Part shown: in pieces, positions 1 to 8,927 of the stretch
How positions within the stretch are numbered: position 1 is the first letter of the stretch
How the letters are laid out: every line of letters starts with the position of its first letter
NCBI RefSeq assembly: GCF_014837165.1
Contig: NZ_JACSPM010000001.1
Span: 1,198,304-1,262,303 of the forward strand
Direction: 5' to 3'
Length of the DNA stretch: 64,000 nucleotides
Origin: Microbacterium gallinarum
GTDB lineage: Bacteria > Actinomycetota > Actinomycetes > Actinomycetales > Microbacteriaceae
Made by a program: the position numbers and the translations under genes
Notes under the pieces: model-generated
Database searches by the model: none
The model's input: only the letters and a program-made list of their open reading frames with translations
Told to the model about the DNA's origin: nothing

Positions 1-267
1 GCCGGGCTCTTTGTAGACGAGCACCCCGTCGCGGACCACCATCAGGGTCGGGATCGACGTGATGCGGTGGGCGGCGGCCAGTTCGCGCTGCGCCTCGGTG
101 TCGACCTTCGCGAAGGCGATGTCGGGGTGTCGTTCGGATGCGGCGTCGTAGACCGGCGCGAACGCGCGGCAGGGGCCGCACCACTCCGCCCAGAAGTCGA
201 CGAGCACGATGCCGTTGCCTCGGGTTGCGGCGCCGAAGGTCTCGGCCGTCAGGTCGGTCGTCGTCAT
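1..267 (-). CDS. trxA: Thioredoxin (C-terminal end cut by the window edge)
   Basis: Cytoplasmic dithiol-disulfide oxidoreductase. The 89 visible codons start at ATG 265-267 and read through the classical active site WCGPC at about residues 28-32, preceded by VLVDFWAEW. The cis-proline motif SIPTLMVV follows near residue 75. Only the last 20 or so residues lie outside the window. It is 7 nt downstream of a small zinc-ribbon gene on the same strand, so the two probably share a transcript that starts at the divergent regulatory region near position 500. The divergent neighbour is a CstR-like persulfide sensor, so a role in reducing persulfidated proteins is plausible but inferred. The family assignment itself is secure. 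Confidence 0.94.
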   Translation of the reverse strand, partial: MTTTDLTAETFGAATRGNGIVLVDFWAEWCGPCRAFAPVYDAASERHPDIAFAKVDTEAQRELAAAHRITSIPTLMVVRDGVLVYKEPG

Positions 268-274
268 GGCCCGG

Positions 275-460
275 TCACCGCCCGAAGAGGCGCGCGAAGA
301 ATCCGCGGCGCTCGGACTGGGCGGCCTGAATCTCCTGGCGGGTGTGGCTGCCGTTGCACCACTCCGACGCCGGCACACTCTTGCGCACCGTGGCGACGTG
401 CTGACCGCAGCCGGCCCACGTCGTCTTCCCGCACGTGCGACACGTCGTCGCTCGACACAT
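275..460 (-). CDS. 61-residue zinc-ribbon-like protein
   Basis: Small protein of unknown function. I place the start at ATG 458-460 because a strong GGGAGAG ribosome binding site lies just upstream; the longer open frame would run through the divergent operator. The sequence shows paired metal-ligand motifs: C7-x2-C10, C18-x2-H21 and C35-x3-H39, plus C2, followed by a basic tail ending RRGFFARLFGR. This pattern fits a small zinc-binding fold. It sits directly upstream of the thioredoxin gene and divergent from a persulfide-sensing type repressor, so membership of a thiol or sulfur stress unit is likely. No enzymatic role can be read from it. Confidence 0.72.
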   Translation of the reverse strand: MCRATTCRTCGKTTWAGCGQHVATVRKSVPASEWCNGSHTRQEIQAAQSERRGFFARLFGR

Positions 461-476
461 GATCTCTCCCGTCCGA

Positions 477-845
<369 letters not shown>

Positions 846-891
846 TCGGCGGCGTCCGTCTGGGCGCCGTGCCGCCTTCAGACCGTCGTCG

Positions 892-1377
892 CTACTCCAG
901 CGTCGGCACGAGGGTGAAGACGATCTCCTCGACCTCGCGTCCGAGTCCGGGGGCGAAGTCCACATTGCGCGACACCTCGGTGAAGCCGAGCCGTGTGAGC
1001 ACGGTGATCGACCCGACGTTGTGGGCCGCGGCGCGTGCGAAGAGCGGACGAGCCGGCTCACGCGACACCAGTTGACGCATCGCCGCGGTCGCGACGCCTC
1101 GGCCGCGGGCGTGCGGAGCGATCCAGAAGCTGACCTCGCGGTCGCCGTCGATCGTGAAGGCGGCGGCGGTGCCGGCGAAGCCGCCGTTCTCGGTCACGAC
1201 CTGCAGCAGGACGTCGGGGTTCGAGCGCTGGCGGCCGATCCACGCGTCGAACGCCGAGCGATCGTCGGGGTCGGAGGCGGTGAAGGCCGCCATGGCGATC
1301 CCCTCGGGATCGCGCATCATCTCGAACACGGCATCGAGGTCGTCATCGTCGAGGTCCCGCAGCTCGATGTGGCTCAC
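892..1377 (-). CDS. GNAT family N-acetyltransferase
   Basis: Acetyl-CoA-dependent acyltransferase of 161 residues, the normal size of a single GNAT domain. The acetyl-CoA pyrophosphate loop is visible as APHARGRGVATAAMRQL (about residues 87-103), followed by the family's NVGSITVLTRLGF motif in the C-terminal strand-helix. It resembles the RimJ/RimL-like branch that acetylates protein N-termini or small amines, but the substrate cannot be read. The start is GTG 1375-1377; a -10 box TACGGT (1384-1389) lies exactly 6 nt upstream, so the message is probably leaderless. It follows a GntR regulator gene by 27 nt on the same strand. Confidence 0.87.
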   Translation of the reverse strand: MSHIELRDLDDDDLDAVFEMMRDPEGIAMAAFTASDPDDRSAFDAWIGRQRSNPDVLLQVVTENGGFAGTAAAFTIDGDREVSFWIAPHARGRGVATAAMRQLVSREPARPLFARAAAHNVGSITVLTRLGFTEVSRNVDFAPGLGREVEEIVFTLVPTLE

Positions 1378-1404
1378 ACGACCACCGTAGCGAGCGCCGC
1401 CGAC

Positions 1405-2043
1405 TCAGGAGAGGCCGTGCAGTTCGCGGAGGACGGCCTCAGCGCGATCGCCCTCGCGCCGGGCGAGGGCATCCCGGAACTCCTCGTACGACGCAGACCG
1501 GCCGAGAGGACACTCGATGGTCGGCCGCCATGACGCGATGTTCCGCCGGATGGCCAGCTCGGCCTCGCGCATGAACCGCAGGATCGCGACGTTGCCGGTG
1601 GCGCGTGTGAGTGCGGCGAAGAACACATGGCTCGTGCGCAGGAGCGCGGCATGGTCGTCGGCTCGGGATGCCTCGATCACGGCGTCGAGCTCGGCGACGA
1701 GGCCATCGAGCACCTCGTCGGACGCGTGCACGATCGCCATGCGCGCGGCATTGCACATGAGATAGGCCACGAACTCGAGGGTGTCCGCCTGCGCCTTGCT
1801 GTTCGGGGTGGAGACCCGCGTGTAGCGATGCGGCGACACCTCGACGAGCCCGACACGCTCGAGGCGCTGCAGCGCCTCCCGCACCGGGGTGCGCGACACC
1901 CCCAGCCACTCGGCCAGATCGTGGTCGCGCAGGCGCTCGCCGGGCGCGAGGCTGCCGTCGAGGATCGCCTCGCCCAGGCGTGCGTAGACCTCGTCACCGA
2001 GAACGGTGCCGCGGGGGACGAGAGGGGCGAGGGGCACGGACAT
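1405..2043 (-). CDS. GntR family regulator, FadR/FCD subfamily
   Basis: DNA-binding metabolite-responsive regulator. From ATG 2041-2043 it has 212 residues: an N-terminal winged helix-turn-helix ([20 protein letters not shown], then [20 protein letters not shown]) and a C-terminal all-helical FCD effector domain (about 90-205). The frame is open much further upstream but that extension is arginine-rich shadow sequence; the chosen start gives the usual family length. A TACACT hexamer lies 10 nt upstream of the ATG. It lies 27 nt upstream of the GNAT gene. No catabolic operon adjoins, so its ligand is unknown. Confidence 0.88.
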   Translation of the reverse strand: MSVPLAPLVPRGTVLGDEVYARLGEAILDGSLAPGERLRDHDLAEWLGVSRTPVREALQRLERVGLVEVSPHRYTRVSTPNSKAQADTLEFVAYLMCNAARMAIVHASDEVLDGLVAELDAVIEASRADDHAALLRTSHVFFAALTRATGNVAILRFMREAELAIRRNIASWRPTIECPLGRSASYEEFRDALARREGDRAEAVLRELHGLS

Positions 2044-2176
2044 GCTGGCGACCAGTGTACGACGCCCGGATTCACGTGCATGGATTCTCGCTGAACCGCG
2101 CGCGGAGGCCCGTTCACCTGCGCTGGAACGCCCCTCGAGACCTTGCCCCGACTGCCGTTTCGACCTCGCCGTCCGG

Positions 2177-2194
2177 CCGATATATCGGTACGAT
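2177..2194 (+). promoter_or_regulatory. Probable cold-shock gene promoter with overlapping palindrome
   Basis: In the 376-bp gap between the GntR start (2043) and the cold shock gene (2420), a 12-bp palindrome CCGATATATCGG (2177-2188) abuts a TACGAT -10 box (2189-2194). If this is the promoter, the mRNA has a leader of about 220 nt, in keeping with the long leaders of cspA-type genes. The palindrome could be an operator. Nothing else coding is evident in the gap. Confidence 0.42.
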
Positions 2195-2419
2195 GTGGGT
2201 GTCACGCTTCTGCGTGGCCTATCCGGGGGGATCCGTCGACGCCCGGGCTTCGAGCTCCGCTCAGCCCGGGCGTCCGATGGGGCCCGCGGGCCTCCGTGCA
2301 CGCGCTCTGCAACATTTCTGTCACGCCCGCGAAAACCCCTAGCGCGCACGCCCCCATACACCATTACGTTGGAGGGGACTCGTCGCACCAGCGCGGGCAC
2401 CATCAAGGAACGGCAAGTA

Positions 2420-2626
2420 ATGAGCACGCAGGGCACCGTCAAGTGGTTCAACTCGGAGAAGGGCTTCGGCTTCATCGCTCCCGATGAGGGTGGCGCAGAC
2501 GTCTTCGCGCACTACACCGCCATCGCGGCGAGCGGATACCGCTCCCTCGAGGAGAACCAGCGGGTCGAGTTCGAGATCGCCCAGGGCCCCAAGGGCCTGC
2601 AGGCGGAGAACATCCGCCCCATCTGA
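2420..2626 (+). CDS. cspA: Cold shock protein (single CSD domain)
   Basis: RNA chaperone of 68 residues, a single five-stranded OB-fold cold shock domain. Both RNP motifs are present: KGFGFIAPD (RNP1) and DVFAHYTAI (RNP2). It begins [18 protein letters not shown], typical of actinobacterial CspA proteins. The ATG at 2420 is chosen by homology; an AAGGAACGG ribosome binding site lies at 2405-2413. A strong intrinsic terminator follows at 2720-2750, about 94 nt past the stop. The long untranslated leader suggests post-transcriptional, temperature-dependent control as in other members. Members of this family are often constitutive, so cold induction should not be assumed. Confidence 0.95.
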   Translation: MSTQGTVKWFNSEKGFGFIAPDEGGADVFAHYTAIAASGYRSLEENQRVEFEIAQGPKGLQAENIRPI

Positions 2627-2719
2627 TCCTCCCGGACCCTCGGGTCCGGCATCAACGGAGCTGCGCCGCGGCACTCCCCAGCCGTCCCAGACGGAGAGTG
2701 GATGCCGCGGCCCAGTCAC

Positions 2720-2750
2720 GCGCCCGGCCATCGCCGGGCGCTTTCCTTTT
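2720..2750 (+). terminator. Intrinsic terminator after the cold shock gene
   Basis: Perfect 9-bp stem GCGCCCGGC (2720-2728) and GCCGGGCGC (2733-2741), four-base loop, followed by TTTCCTTTT (2742-2750). It is the clearest rho-independent terminator in the window. The T-rich tract is only on the right, so it serves the rightward transcript. Confidence 0.87.
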
Positions 2751-2758
2751 GGGCTGTG

Positions 2759-4834
2759 TCACTCGCGGTCGCCGCGCACCAGCTCCATCCCCGCACCCGC
2801 GAACTGACGCAGCGTCGCGTCGGGGAGGAACGCCCGCGTGAGCCCCGCGCCGATGCGGGTGAGATCGGCCTCGTCGCGGAAGAGCAGGTACATCGTCTCG
2901 TAGCGCGGATGGAACTTGCTCTTGAAGCGATGCAGCGACTGGAAGCCGTAGACGGGCTCGAGCGAGTCGGCCAGCCAGTCCGACAGGGAGGCGATGGCGC
3001 CGGCATCCGGTGGGTAATCGTGTGCCAGCGGCGCACCCGACAACGACATGATCTCGGCGCCCTCCTCCGAGAACTGGCGGGCCGATGAGCCGATCAGGAA
3101 CTCCATCACCGGCCCGAAGCCGCCGTCGCGCCGACGCATGAGGTCGAGCGTCCACCCGCGCACCGCCCCGTCGCCGCCGTAGACGGGCAGCCAGGAGAGG
3201 AAGCCGTCGACATCGCCCTGCGGCGAGATGGCCAGCGCGAGCCGCACCTCCGGGTCTTCGGCCTGGTCGAGCGTGCCGAGCGTGAACCCCATCTCGGGCA
3301 GACCCTTGTCGCCCACCCACATCTCCGAGATCGCGCGCAGCTGCTGGCGGATGCCCCACGGCTCGTCGGCGAGCCGCGTCATGCGGAACGTCATCTCCTC
3401 GCGGCCGGCCCGGTTGAGCGAGGTGCGCACGGCACTCCACTGCTTGCCGGTGAACTCGAGGTCGGGAAGGTCGACGATCGTGTCGTCGGCGACCACGATG
3501 CTGCGCCATCCTGACGGCACGGCTGCGCGCGTCGCCTCGCCCGCACTGAAGAAGCACGGCACGAGGCCCGCGTGCTCGGCAGCGCGGATGAACTCGACGA
3601 CGGATGCGGTTCGGGATGCCTCCGCCCCGAGCGGATCGGCCAGCACGATCGCCACTCCGGCCCGGCGCTGGTAGGCGACGATGCCGCCGGACTCGGTGCG
3701 GGCGTAGCTGTTGCCGTCCCACGTGGTCATCCACGACAGGGTGCCGCCCCCGTGCGCCCGGAGCGCATCCTTGACGTCGTCGACCGTCGGCGCGGGCTGC
3801 GCGCCGAGGGTGCTCTTGCGGCGCGCGCGGACCGCGCGCCGCACCCAGACGAGGTACACGAGCAGCAGGAGCCACATCGCCGACTGAGCGAGCGCGACGT
3901 TGAAGTCCCCGATCTGGTCGTCGAGGCGCTCCGGCCCCAGGACGGCCGCGAGCACGACGATGAGCGCACCGGTCAGCACGTTGACGGCGGCGAGCACGAT
4001 CGTCCAGATCCACGCCCAGCGCCGCCCACGGCGCAGGCCGTTGGCGAGGATCGCGATGACGACCACGTCGAGGGCGATGTCGAGGAACGAGCCGCCCGCG
4101 GCGCGGGTGTGGCCGAACGGGCCGTCGGTCGGCACGAGCAGGGTGAGCACCTCGACCGCCAGGATCACCAGCACCGCCACGAACGCGATGAGCCGCTGCT
4201 CGCGGACCGTGGTGCGCTGGATCCGCAGCGATCGGTCGACGAACAGCACCAGGAGCACGGCGAACGCGTGCTCGAGGTCGGCCAGCGAGCCCCAGAAGAA
4301 CAGCGTCACGAACGAGAAGCCGAGCACGATGAGCCACGCCCGAACCCGCCACGGCGAGACCAGCAGGCCGGCGGCCGCCGCGATCCCCGCGAGCGTGCCG
4401 CCCGAGGGACCGACGTCGAGCACCGTCGCCTCCATCTGCGCCCACGGCCACGGCAAGGCCGACGCGACCCACAGGAACAGTGCGCTGGCGAAGATCGCGA
4501 AGAGCTGGCCGATGCCGAAGTAGCCGAGTGCGGCGAGCGAGCCGCGGCGATGCTCGAGGTACGCGAGGCCGGCGAAGCTGGGGATCACGAAGGCGTAGAC
4601 GATCGGGTGGTCGACGAAGAACGTGCCGGTGACGGGCGTCCACCATCGTCCTTCGACCAGCGCCGGCAGACCGTAGGCGACGGTGTCGAACAGCGGATGG
4701 TCTGCGAACGGGCGCCACAGCCCGCCCCACACGATCCCCACCAGCAGCACGATGGCGATGAGCGACAGCGTGACGGGGATCCGTGCGAGCACGGCGAGGA
4801 CAGGACGGCTCGATCGCGACTCGGCGTCGGTCAT
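2759..4834 (-). CDS. Rhomboid-like membrane domain fused to MprF-type (DUF2156) domain
   Basis: Large integral membrane protein of 691 residues. Residues about 15-335 form some ten hydrophobic segments; this part resembles rhomboid-type membrane domains, including a GPSGG motif with S144 (rhomboid proteases use GxSG) and a histidine at 189 in ADLEHAF. Residues about 350-690 are a DUF2156 / lysyl-phosphatidylglycerol synthase-type GNAT-like domain, as in MprF, which transfers amino acids from tRNA to phosphatidylglycerol. Likely role: membrane lipid aminoacylation and flipping, altering surface charge. Whether the rhomboid-like half has protease activity is unknown. ATG at 4832-4834 has TATCGT (4841-4846) 6 nt upstream, so it is probably leaderless. 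Confidence 0.8.
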   Translation of the reverse strand: MTDAESRSSRPVLAVLARIPVTLSLIAIVLLVGIVWGGLWRPFADHPLFDTVAYGLPALVEGRWWTPVTGTFFVDHPIVYAFVIPSFAGLAYLEHRRGSLAALGYFGIGQLFAIFASALFLWVASALPWPWAQMEATVLDVGPSGGTLAGIAAAAGLLVSPWRVRAWLIVLGFSFVTLFFWGSLADLEHAFAVLLVLFVDRSLRIQRTTVREQRLIAFVAVLVILAVEVLTLLVPTDGPFGHTRAAGGSFLDIALDVVVIAILANGLRRGRRWAWIWTIVLAAVNVLTGALIVVLAAVLGPERLDDQIGDFNVALAQSAMWLLLLVYLVWVRRAVRARRKSTLGAQPAPTVDDVKDALRAHGGGTLSWMTTWDGNSYARTESGGIVAYQRRAGVAIVLADPLGAEASRTASVVEFIRAAEHAGLVPCFFSAGEATRAAVPSGWRSIVVADDTIVDLPDLEFTGKQWSAVRTSLNRAGREEMTFRMTRLADEPWGIRQQLRAISEMWVGDKGLPEMGFTLGTLDQAEDPEVRLALAISPQGDVDGFLSWLPVYGGDGAVRGWTLDLMRRRDGGFGPVMEFLIGSSARQFSEEGAEIMSLSGAPLAHDYPPDAGAIASLSDWLADSLEPVYGFQSLHRFKSKFHPRYETMYLLFRDEADLTRIGAGLTRAFLPDATLRQFAGAGMELVRGDRE

Positions 4835-4861
4835 GCCCTCACGATAGCGAGGGGGGCCGGA

Positions 4862-6127
4862 TCAGCGCCCGCCGAGCCGGGAGTACTCGGCGAGGGCCTT
4901 CGCATCCTCAGCATGGCGCAGAGCGCGGCGCGCGGCGTCGAGCGCGGCGACCGGGTCGTCGACCTGCCGCGCGCGGGCGAGCTCGTCCTGGGCCGAGAGC
5001 AGGCGTGCGCGGGCGTCTGCGCCGCCGCGCGAGTGCGAGACGGATGCCTCGGCCTGCGCGATGGCGCTGCGTGCGGCGGCGAGCGTCCCCGGCAGCGCCG
5101 TGCGCGCTCCGCGGATGCGCTGCTGCGCGGTGCGTGCGTCGCCGAGAGCGAGGTCGAGCCGGCCGCGCAGGCGTGCGATGCGGTCGACGGAGCGCGAGGG
5201 ATGGCGCGCGGCATCCGCTTCCACCTTCGTCAGTTCCGACTCGATCGCCCGCAGCTCCGCGCCGAGCCGCTCGGCGTCGGCGGGATCCAGGTGCTCGCGC
5301 GTCACGCCGGCCTGGCGCAGCGCAGTCCGTGCGGCGTCGATCTCTCCGGGCACGGCCTGCGCTGCCTGCAGCACGAGCCGGTGCGTCTCCTCGAGGATGC
5401 GGGCGTCCGCCTCGGCCCTCCGCAGCGCGCGCTCGGCCGACGCGAGCTCGGTGAGGACGCTCTGCGACGGATCGGCGACCCGCGCCTGCGCCGCGTCGAG
5501 CAGGCCCGACGCCTCGTCGGCAGCGGCGGTGGCGTCGTGGGCGGCGCGCGAAGCATCCCTCCACTCCTCCTCGGCGAAGCGAGCCGAGAGCTCGCCGACC
5601 AGCGCGGCGGGGTCGCCCATCGACGCGCGCAGCTGGGCGAGGCGCTCGCGCGCCGACGCGACCTGGCTCGCGGCGGACACGTTCGCGCGCACCCACTCAG
5701 CATGCTCGGCTCGGGCGGTCGCGATCACCGCGAGGGCGTCGGCAGACCGGCGGTCGATGCGCGCGGCGAGGCGGCGGATCTCGGCGGGAGCGGCGTCGGA
5801 CGCCGACAGTGCGCGGTACTCGTCGAAGGACTCGTCGCGCACGTGCTGGGCGGTCATGCGCGCCCGCCGCAGCGAGACCGGCGCCCCGCCCCCGTAGAGC
5901 GCGCCCGACAGGCCGACCTCCAGGTCGAGCTCGGCGACCGCGTCGTCGAGCCGGACCAGTGTCGCGCCGGCGCGCGTGCGCTCCTGCTCGGCCGCCGCCC
6001 GGGCGCGCGGAGAACGACGGGCACGGCGGATGCCCCAGGCGAGGACGGCGACGAGGATCGCCGTCACGCCGAACACGACCAGCGCGGGCACCAGCCACGC
6101 GAGGATCGCCCCGACGCTCTCAGCCAT
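4862..6127 (-). CDS. Membrane-anchored coiled-coil protein of unknown function
   Basis: 421 residues from ATG 6125-6127. One N-terminal transmembrane segment (about residues 5-30, ending IRRARRS) is followed by roughly 380 residues of alanine-, arginine- and glutamate-rich heptads, predicted coiled coil. The part after the membrane segment (TLVRLDDAVAELDLEVG) recalls the region that follows the TPM domain in some actinobacterial TPM proteins, but no TPM domain is present; this is from memory and tentative. The start overlaps the end of the HAD gene by 8 nt, implying translational coupling. No catalytic motif is seen. Confidence 0.72.
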   Translation of the reverse strand: MAESVGAILAWLVPALVVFGVTAILVAVLAWGIRRARRSPRARAAAEQERTRAGATLVRLDDAVAELDLEVGLSGALYGGGAPVSLRRARMTAQHVRDESFDEYRALSASDAAPAEIRRLAARIDRRSADALAVIATARAEHAEWVRANVSAASQVASARERLAQLRASMGDPAALVGELSARFAEEEWRDASRAAHDATAAADEASGLLDAAQARVADPSQSVLTELASAERALRRAEADARILEETHRLVLQAAQAVPGEIDAARTALRQAGVTREHLDPADAERLGAELRAIESELTKVEADAARHPSRSVDRIARLRGRLDLALGDARTAQQRIRGARTALPGTLAAARSAIAQAEASVSHSRGGADARARLLSAQDELARARQVDDPVAALDAARRALRHAEDAKALAEYSRLGGR

Positions 6128-6803
6128 CGGAGTCCTCGAAGAGGAGAAGCGTGCGCAGCTGGGACACGTCGTCGACCGCGGCCTGTGCACCGTCGGCCTC
6201 GTGCGGCCAGCTGAAGCCCCAGCGCACGAAGATCACCGGCACGTCGTTGGCCGCACCGCCCTCGACGTCGTGATGCCGGTCGCCGACGAGCACGGGGCGG
6301 CTCGTGTCGACCCCGGCTGCCGCGAGGCGGCGCAGGGCCTCCGCCACGATGTCGGACTTCGCGCTGAGCGTCTTCTCGTCGGGCGTCGCGCCGACGATCG
6401 CGGTGAGCGAGGTGGAGAGGTCGAAGTGGTCCATCAGGGCGACGACCTGCACCTCGGGCTTGGAGCTGGCTGTCGCCTCCGGGATGCCGGCTGCCGCGAC
6501 ATCCCGGATCAGCACATCGATGCCGTCGAAGAGCTTGGCGCCCGTCGTGTAGCCGTCGGCCTTGCCGAGCACGCGGTAGAACGCGACCGCCTCGCTCGAC
6601 TCGGCGGGCGTCATGCCGACGTTGACCTGGAACGACTCGTACATCGGCGGGCCGATCCAGTGCACCAGCTCGGCGCGGGTCGGCGGACGCTTGCCGAAGT
6701 GCTCGAGAGTGACCGTCAGCCGGCGCAGGATGCCGTCGGACGCGTCGACGATCGTGCCGTCGACGTCCCACAGCACACAGGTCCAGGGCGATCGGCTCGG
6801 CAT
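6120..6803 (-). CDS. HAD superfamily hydrolase, phosphoglycolate phosphatase-like
   Basis: Phosphatase of 227 residues. HAD motif I is LWDVDGTIVD (nucleophile and acid/base Asp pair), motif II is in the ATASSK segment, motif III is the lysine in DEKTLSAKSD, and motif IV is VLVGDRHHDVEGG. It is of the subclass with a helical cap between motifs I and II, as in Gph or 5'-nucleotidase-like enzymes. I choose ATG 6801-6803 over the GTG nine bases upstream because a -10 box TAGGGT (6811-6816) sits 7 nt before it, the leaderless layout seen repeatedly here. Substrate unknown. Confidence 0.88.
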   Translation of the reverse strand: MPSRSPWTCVLWDVDGTIVDASDGILRRLTVTLEHFGKRPPTRAELVHWIGPPMYESFQVNVGMTPAESSEAVAFYRVLGKADGYTTGAKLFDGIDVLIRDVAAAGIPEATASSKPEVQVVALMDHFDLSTSLTAIVGATPDEKTLSAKSDIVAEALRRLAAAGVDTSRPVLVGDRHHDVEGGAANDVPVIFVRWGFSWPHEADGAQAAVDDVSQLRTLLLFEDSDG

Positions 6804-6887
6804 GCCTTCCACCCTATGGGGCGCCGCGCACCCCCTCGTCTATCGCGAGACTGCACCGGCGCTCCGAGACAAGCGGGAGGCGAGGGG

Positions 6888-7583
6888 TCAGAACAGGCGG
6901 GGGGCGCCGGACTCGATGCCCTTCATGCCCTCGTAGTCGAGGGTGACGCAGCGGATGCCGCGGTCGTTGGCGAGCACCTTCGCCTGAGGCTTGATCTCCT
7001 GCGCGGCGAACACGCCGGTTACGGGGGCGAGGTGCGGGTCGCGGCCGAGGAGCTCGAGGTAGCGCGTGAGCTGCTCGACGCCGTCGATGTCGCCGCGGCG
7101 CTTCACCTCGACCGCGATCGTGCCGCCGGCGGGGTCTCGCAGCAGCAGGTCGACCGGGCCGATCGCCGTCGGGAATTCGCGGCGCACGAGCGTGAGGTTC
7201 TCGCCGAGCACGTCGACCTGCTCGGCTAGCAGGCGCTGCAGGTCGGCCTCGACGCCGTCCTTCTGCAGACCGGGGTCGATGCCGAGCTCGTGCGATGTGT
7301 CGTGCAGCACCTCGTAGATGCGCACGAGCAGAGCGTCGCCGGTCTTGGCGTGCGTCACGCGCCAGTACTCGCGCACCCCCGCGGCGGCGGACTCGGCATC
7401 CGGCTCCTCCACCTCCAGGCGGCACGGCGGGCTCATCCAGTTCAGCGGCTTGTACGAGCCGCCGTCGGAGTGAACGAGCAGGCTCCCGTCGCCCTTGTGG
7501 ACGAGCAGACGCGTCGCGAGCGGGAGATGCGCGGTGAGCCGACCGGTGTAGTCGACGGAGCAGCGGGCGATGACGAGACGCAC
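6888..7583 (-). CDS. nucS: Endonuclease NucS (EndoMS), mismatch-specific
   Basis: Mismatch-specific DNA endonuclease of 231 residues, the usual full length. In actinobacteria it replaces MutS/MutL in non-canonical mismatch repair, cutting both strands at G/T, G/G and T/T mispairs and working with the beta clamp. The N-terminal dimerisation domain ([16 protein letters not shown]) and C-terminal RecB-like nuclease core are visible; catalytic residues lie in VDLLLRD and AVEVKRRG, followed by QLTRYLELL. The C-terminal GAPRLF matches the clamp-interacting tail position. GTG 7581-7583 is preceded by TAGGCT (7590-7595) at 6 nt, so a leaderless message is likely. Confidence 0.95.
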   Translation of the reverse strand: MRLVIARCSVDYTGRLTAHLPLATRLLVHKGDGSLLVHSDGGSYKPLNWMSPPCRLEVEEPDAESAAAGVREYWRVTHAKTGDALLVRIYEVLHDTSHELGIDPGLQKDGVEADLQRLLAEQVDVLGENLTLVRREFPTAIGPVDLLLRDPAGGTIAVEVKRRGDIDGVEQLTRYLELLGRDPHLAPVTGVFAAQEIKPQAKVLANDRGIRCVTLDYEGMKGIESGAPRLF

Positions 7584-7617
7584 CCGAAGAGCCTAGCCCG
7601 CGCCCGGACTACTGCGA

Positions 7618-8847
7618 TCAGTGGTGCGGATGACCCGCACCGACCTTGGAGCCGGCGATGGGCCTGGCGGCGCCCGACGCGAGACCCGACAGCGCGATGA
7701 GGCCGACGATGATCCACAGCGTGGGCAGGATGCCGATCTGGTTGCTGATCCAGCCGAGCGCGGGCGGGCCGCACAGGAAGGCCAGGTATCCGATGGTGGC
7801 GGCTGCCGAGACGGATGCCGCGGCCTTGGCCGGGTCGTCGGCGGCCGCCGACATGCCCAGCGGGAAGCCGAGCGACGCCCCGGCGCCCCACAGCGCGATG
7901 CCGACGAACGCGATCGGGAGGTTCGGCGCGAGGATGAACAGGATGAGTCCGAGGCCGGCGGCCACGGCGAGGACGCGGAGCGTCCATACGCGACCGATGC
8001 GGTCGACGATGGGGCCGCCGAGGACGCGGAAGACGGTCATCGACACCGAGAAGACGGTGAGGGCGATCGCGCCGACGGCCTCGGTCTCGCCGTGGCCGTC
8101 GACCATCGCGATGGTCAGCCAGTCGTTGGCGCTGCCCTCTGCGAACGCCATGCCGAGCATGATCGCGCCGATGGCGTAGGTGCGCGGATCGCGCCAGACG
8201 GCCAGCTGCTCTGCGAGTCGCTCGCGGCGGGTCGCGGGCGTCGCCGGATCGTCGTGCATGGTCTCGCGGATCGGCACCGCCCGCAGGGCGACCAGCCCGG
8301 CGATCAGCACGAGGATGCCGATGACCCAGAGATGCCAGGCGACGCCGACGTTCCAGACGGCCATCAGCACGCCGATGCCGGCTCCTGCGACCGTGCCGAG
8401 GCTGAAGAAGGCGTGGAAGAGCGGCATCAGCGTCTTCTCGAAGGCCTGCTCGACCGCGGCCGCCTCGACGTTCATCATGACGTCGGTCGCACTCATTCCC
8501 ACACCCATGAGGGCGAGCCCGATCGCGGTGACGGCGTAGGACTCGAGGAACTCCACACCGAGGCCCACCACCGCGACGCCGAGGGAGAACGTCACGATCG
8601 TCAGGAACATGCCACGGCGGGCACCGAGCCGCACGACGAGCACGTTCGCGATCGACAGGCCGACGATCGCCGCAGCACCGGAGATGAACAGCAGGATGCC
8701 GATCTCGGCGTCATCGATGCCGAGGTCCCTCTTCACAGCCGGCAGCCGTGACGCCCAGGACGCGAAGCCGAGCCCCGTCACGAAGAAGATCGTGAAGACC
8801 GCGGTGCGCCAGTTGACCAACTGCGAGCGCGAGAGAACCTTGTCCAC
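7618..8847 (-). CDS. MFS transporter
   Basis: Major facilitator superfamily permease, 409 residues with about 12 hydrophobic helices. The motif between helices 2 and 3 reads VVRLGARRGM, and the corresponding loop in the second half is VDRIGRVWTL. It resembles the YbjJ-like branch of sugar or drug exporters, but the substrate is unknown. The start is GTG 8845-8847, supported by a -10 box TACCGT (8854-8859) exactly 6 nt upstream; longer in-frame starts would read through the operator. It is divergent from a LacI-family regulator with a 16-bp perfect palindrome between them, so it is the likely target of that regulator. Confidence 0.85.
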   Translation of the reverse strand: MDKVLSRSQLVNWRTAVFTIFFVTGLGFASWASRLPAVKRDLGIDDAEIGILLFISGAAAIVGLSIANVLVVRLGARRGMFLTIVTFSLGVAVVGLGVEFLESYAVTAIGLALMGVGMSATDVMMNVEAAAVEQAFEKTLMPLFHAFFSLGTVAGAGIGVLMAVWNVGVAWHLWVIGILVLIAGLVALRAVPIRETMHDDPATPATRRERLAEQLAVWRDPRTYAIGAIMLGMAFAEGSANDWLTIAMVDGHGETEAVGAIALTVFSVSMTVFRVLGGPIVDRIGRVWTLRVLAVAAGLGLILFILAPNLPIAFVGIALWGAGASLGFPLGMSAAADDPAKAAASVSAAATIGYLAFLCGPPALGWISNQIGILPTLWIIVGLIALSGLASGAARPIAGSKVGAGHPHH

Positions 8848-8877
8848 CCGACAACGGTAGCGGCCGATCCGAAGCTT

Positions 8878-8918
8878 GTCGAATCGATTCGACGCGCGTC
8901 CTGACGGCGGGGTACCAT
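8878..8918. promoter_or_regulatory. LacI-type operator and promoter between MFS and lacI genes
   Basis: GTCGAATCGATTCGAC (8878-8893) is a perfect 16-bp palindrome with the central CG typical of LacI-family operators. It lies 19 bp upstream of the MFS -10 box (8854-8859, leftward) and 19 bp upstream of a rightward -10 TACCAT (8913-8918), so it overlaps the -35 positions of both promoters. Binding by the adjacent LacI protein would repress both genes. Confidence 0.75.
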
Positions 8919-8927
8919 CGAACCGAC

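Noticed and set aside
6804-6812. GTG start nine bases upstream of the HAD start
   Set aside because: The ATG at 6803 has a -10 box at the preferred distance; the GTG would lie between the box and the ATG.
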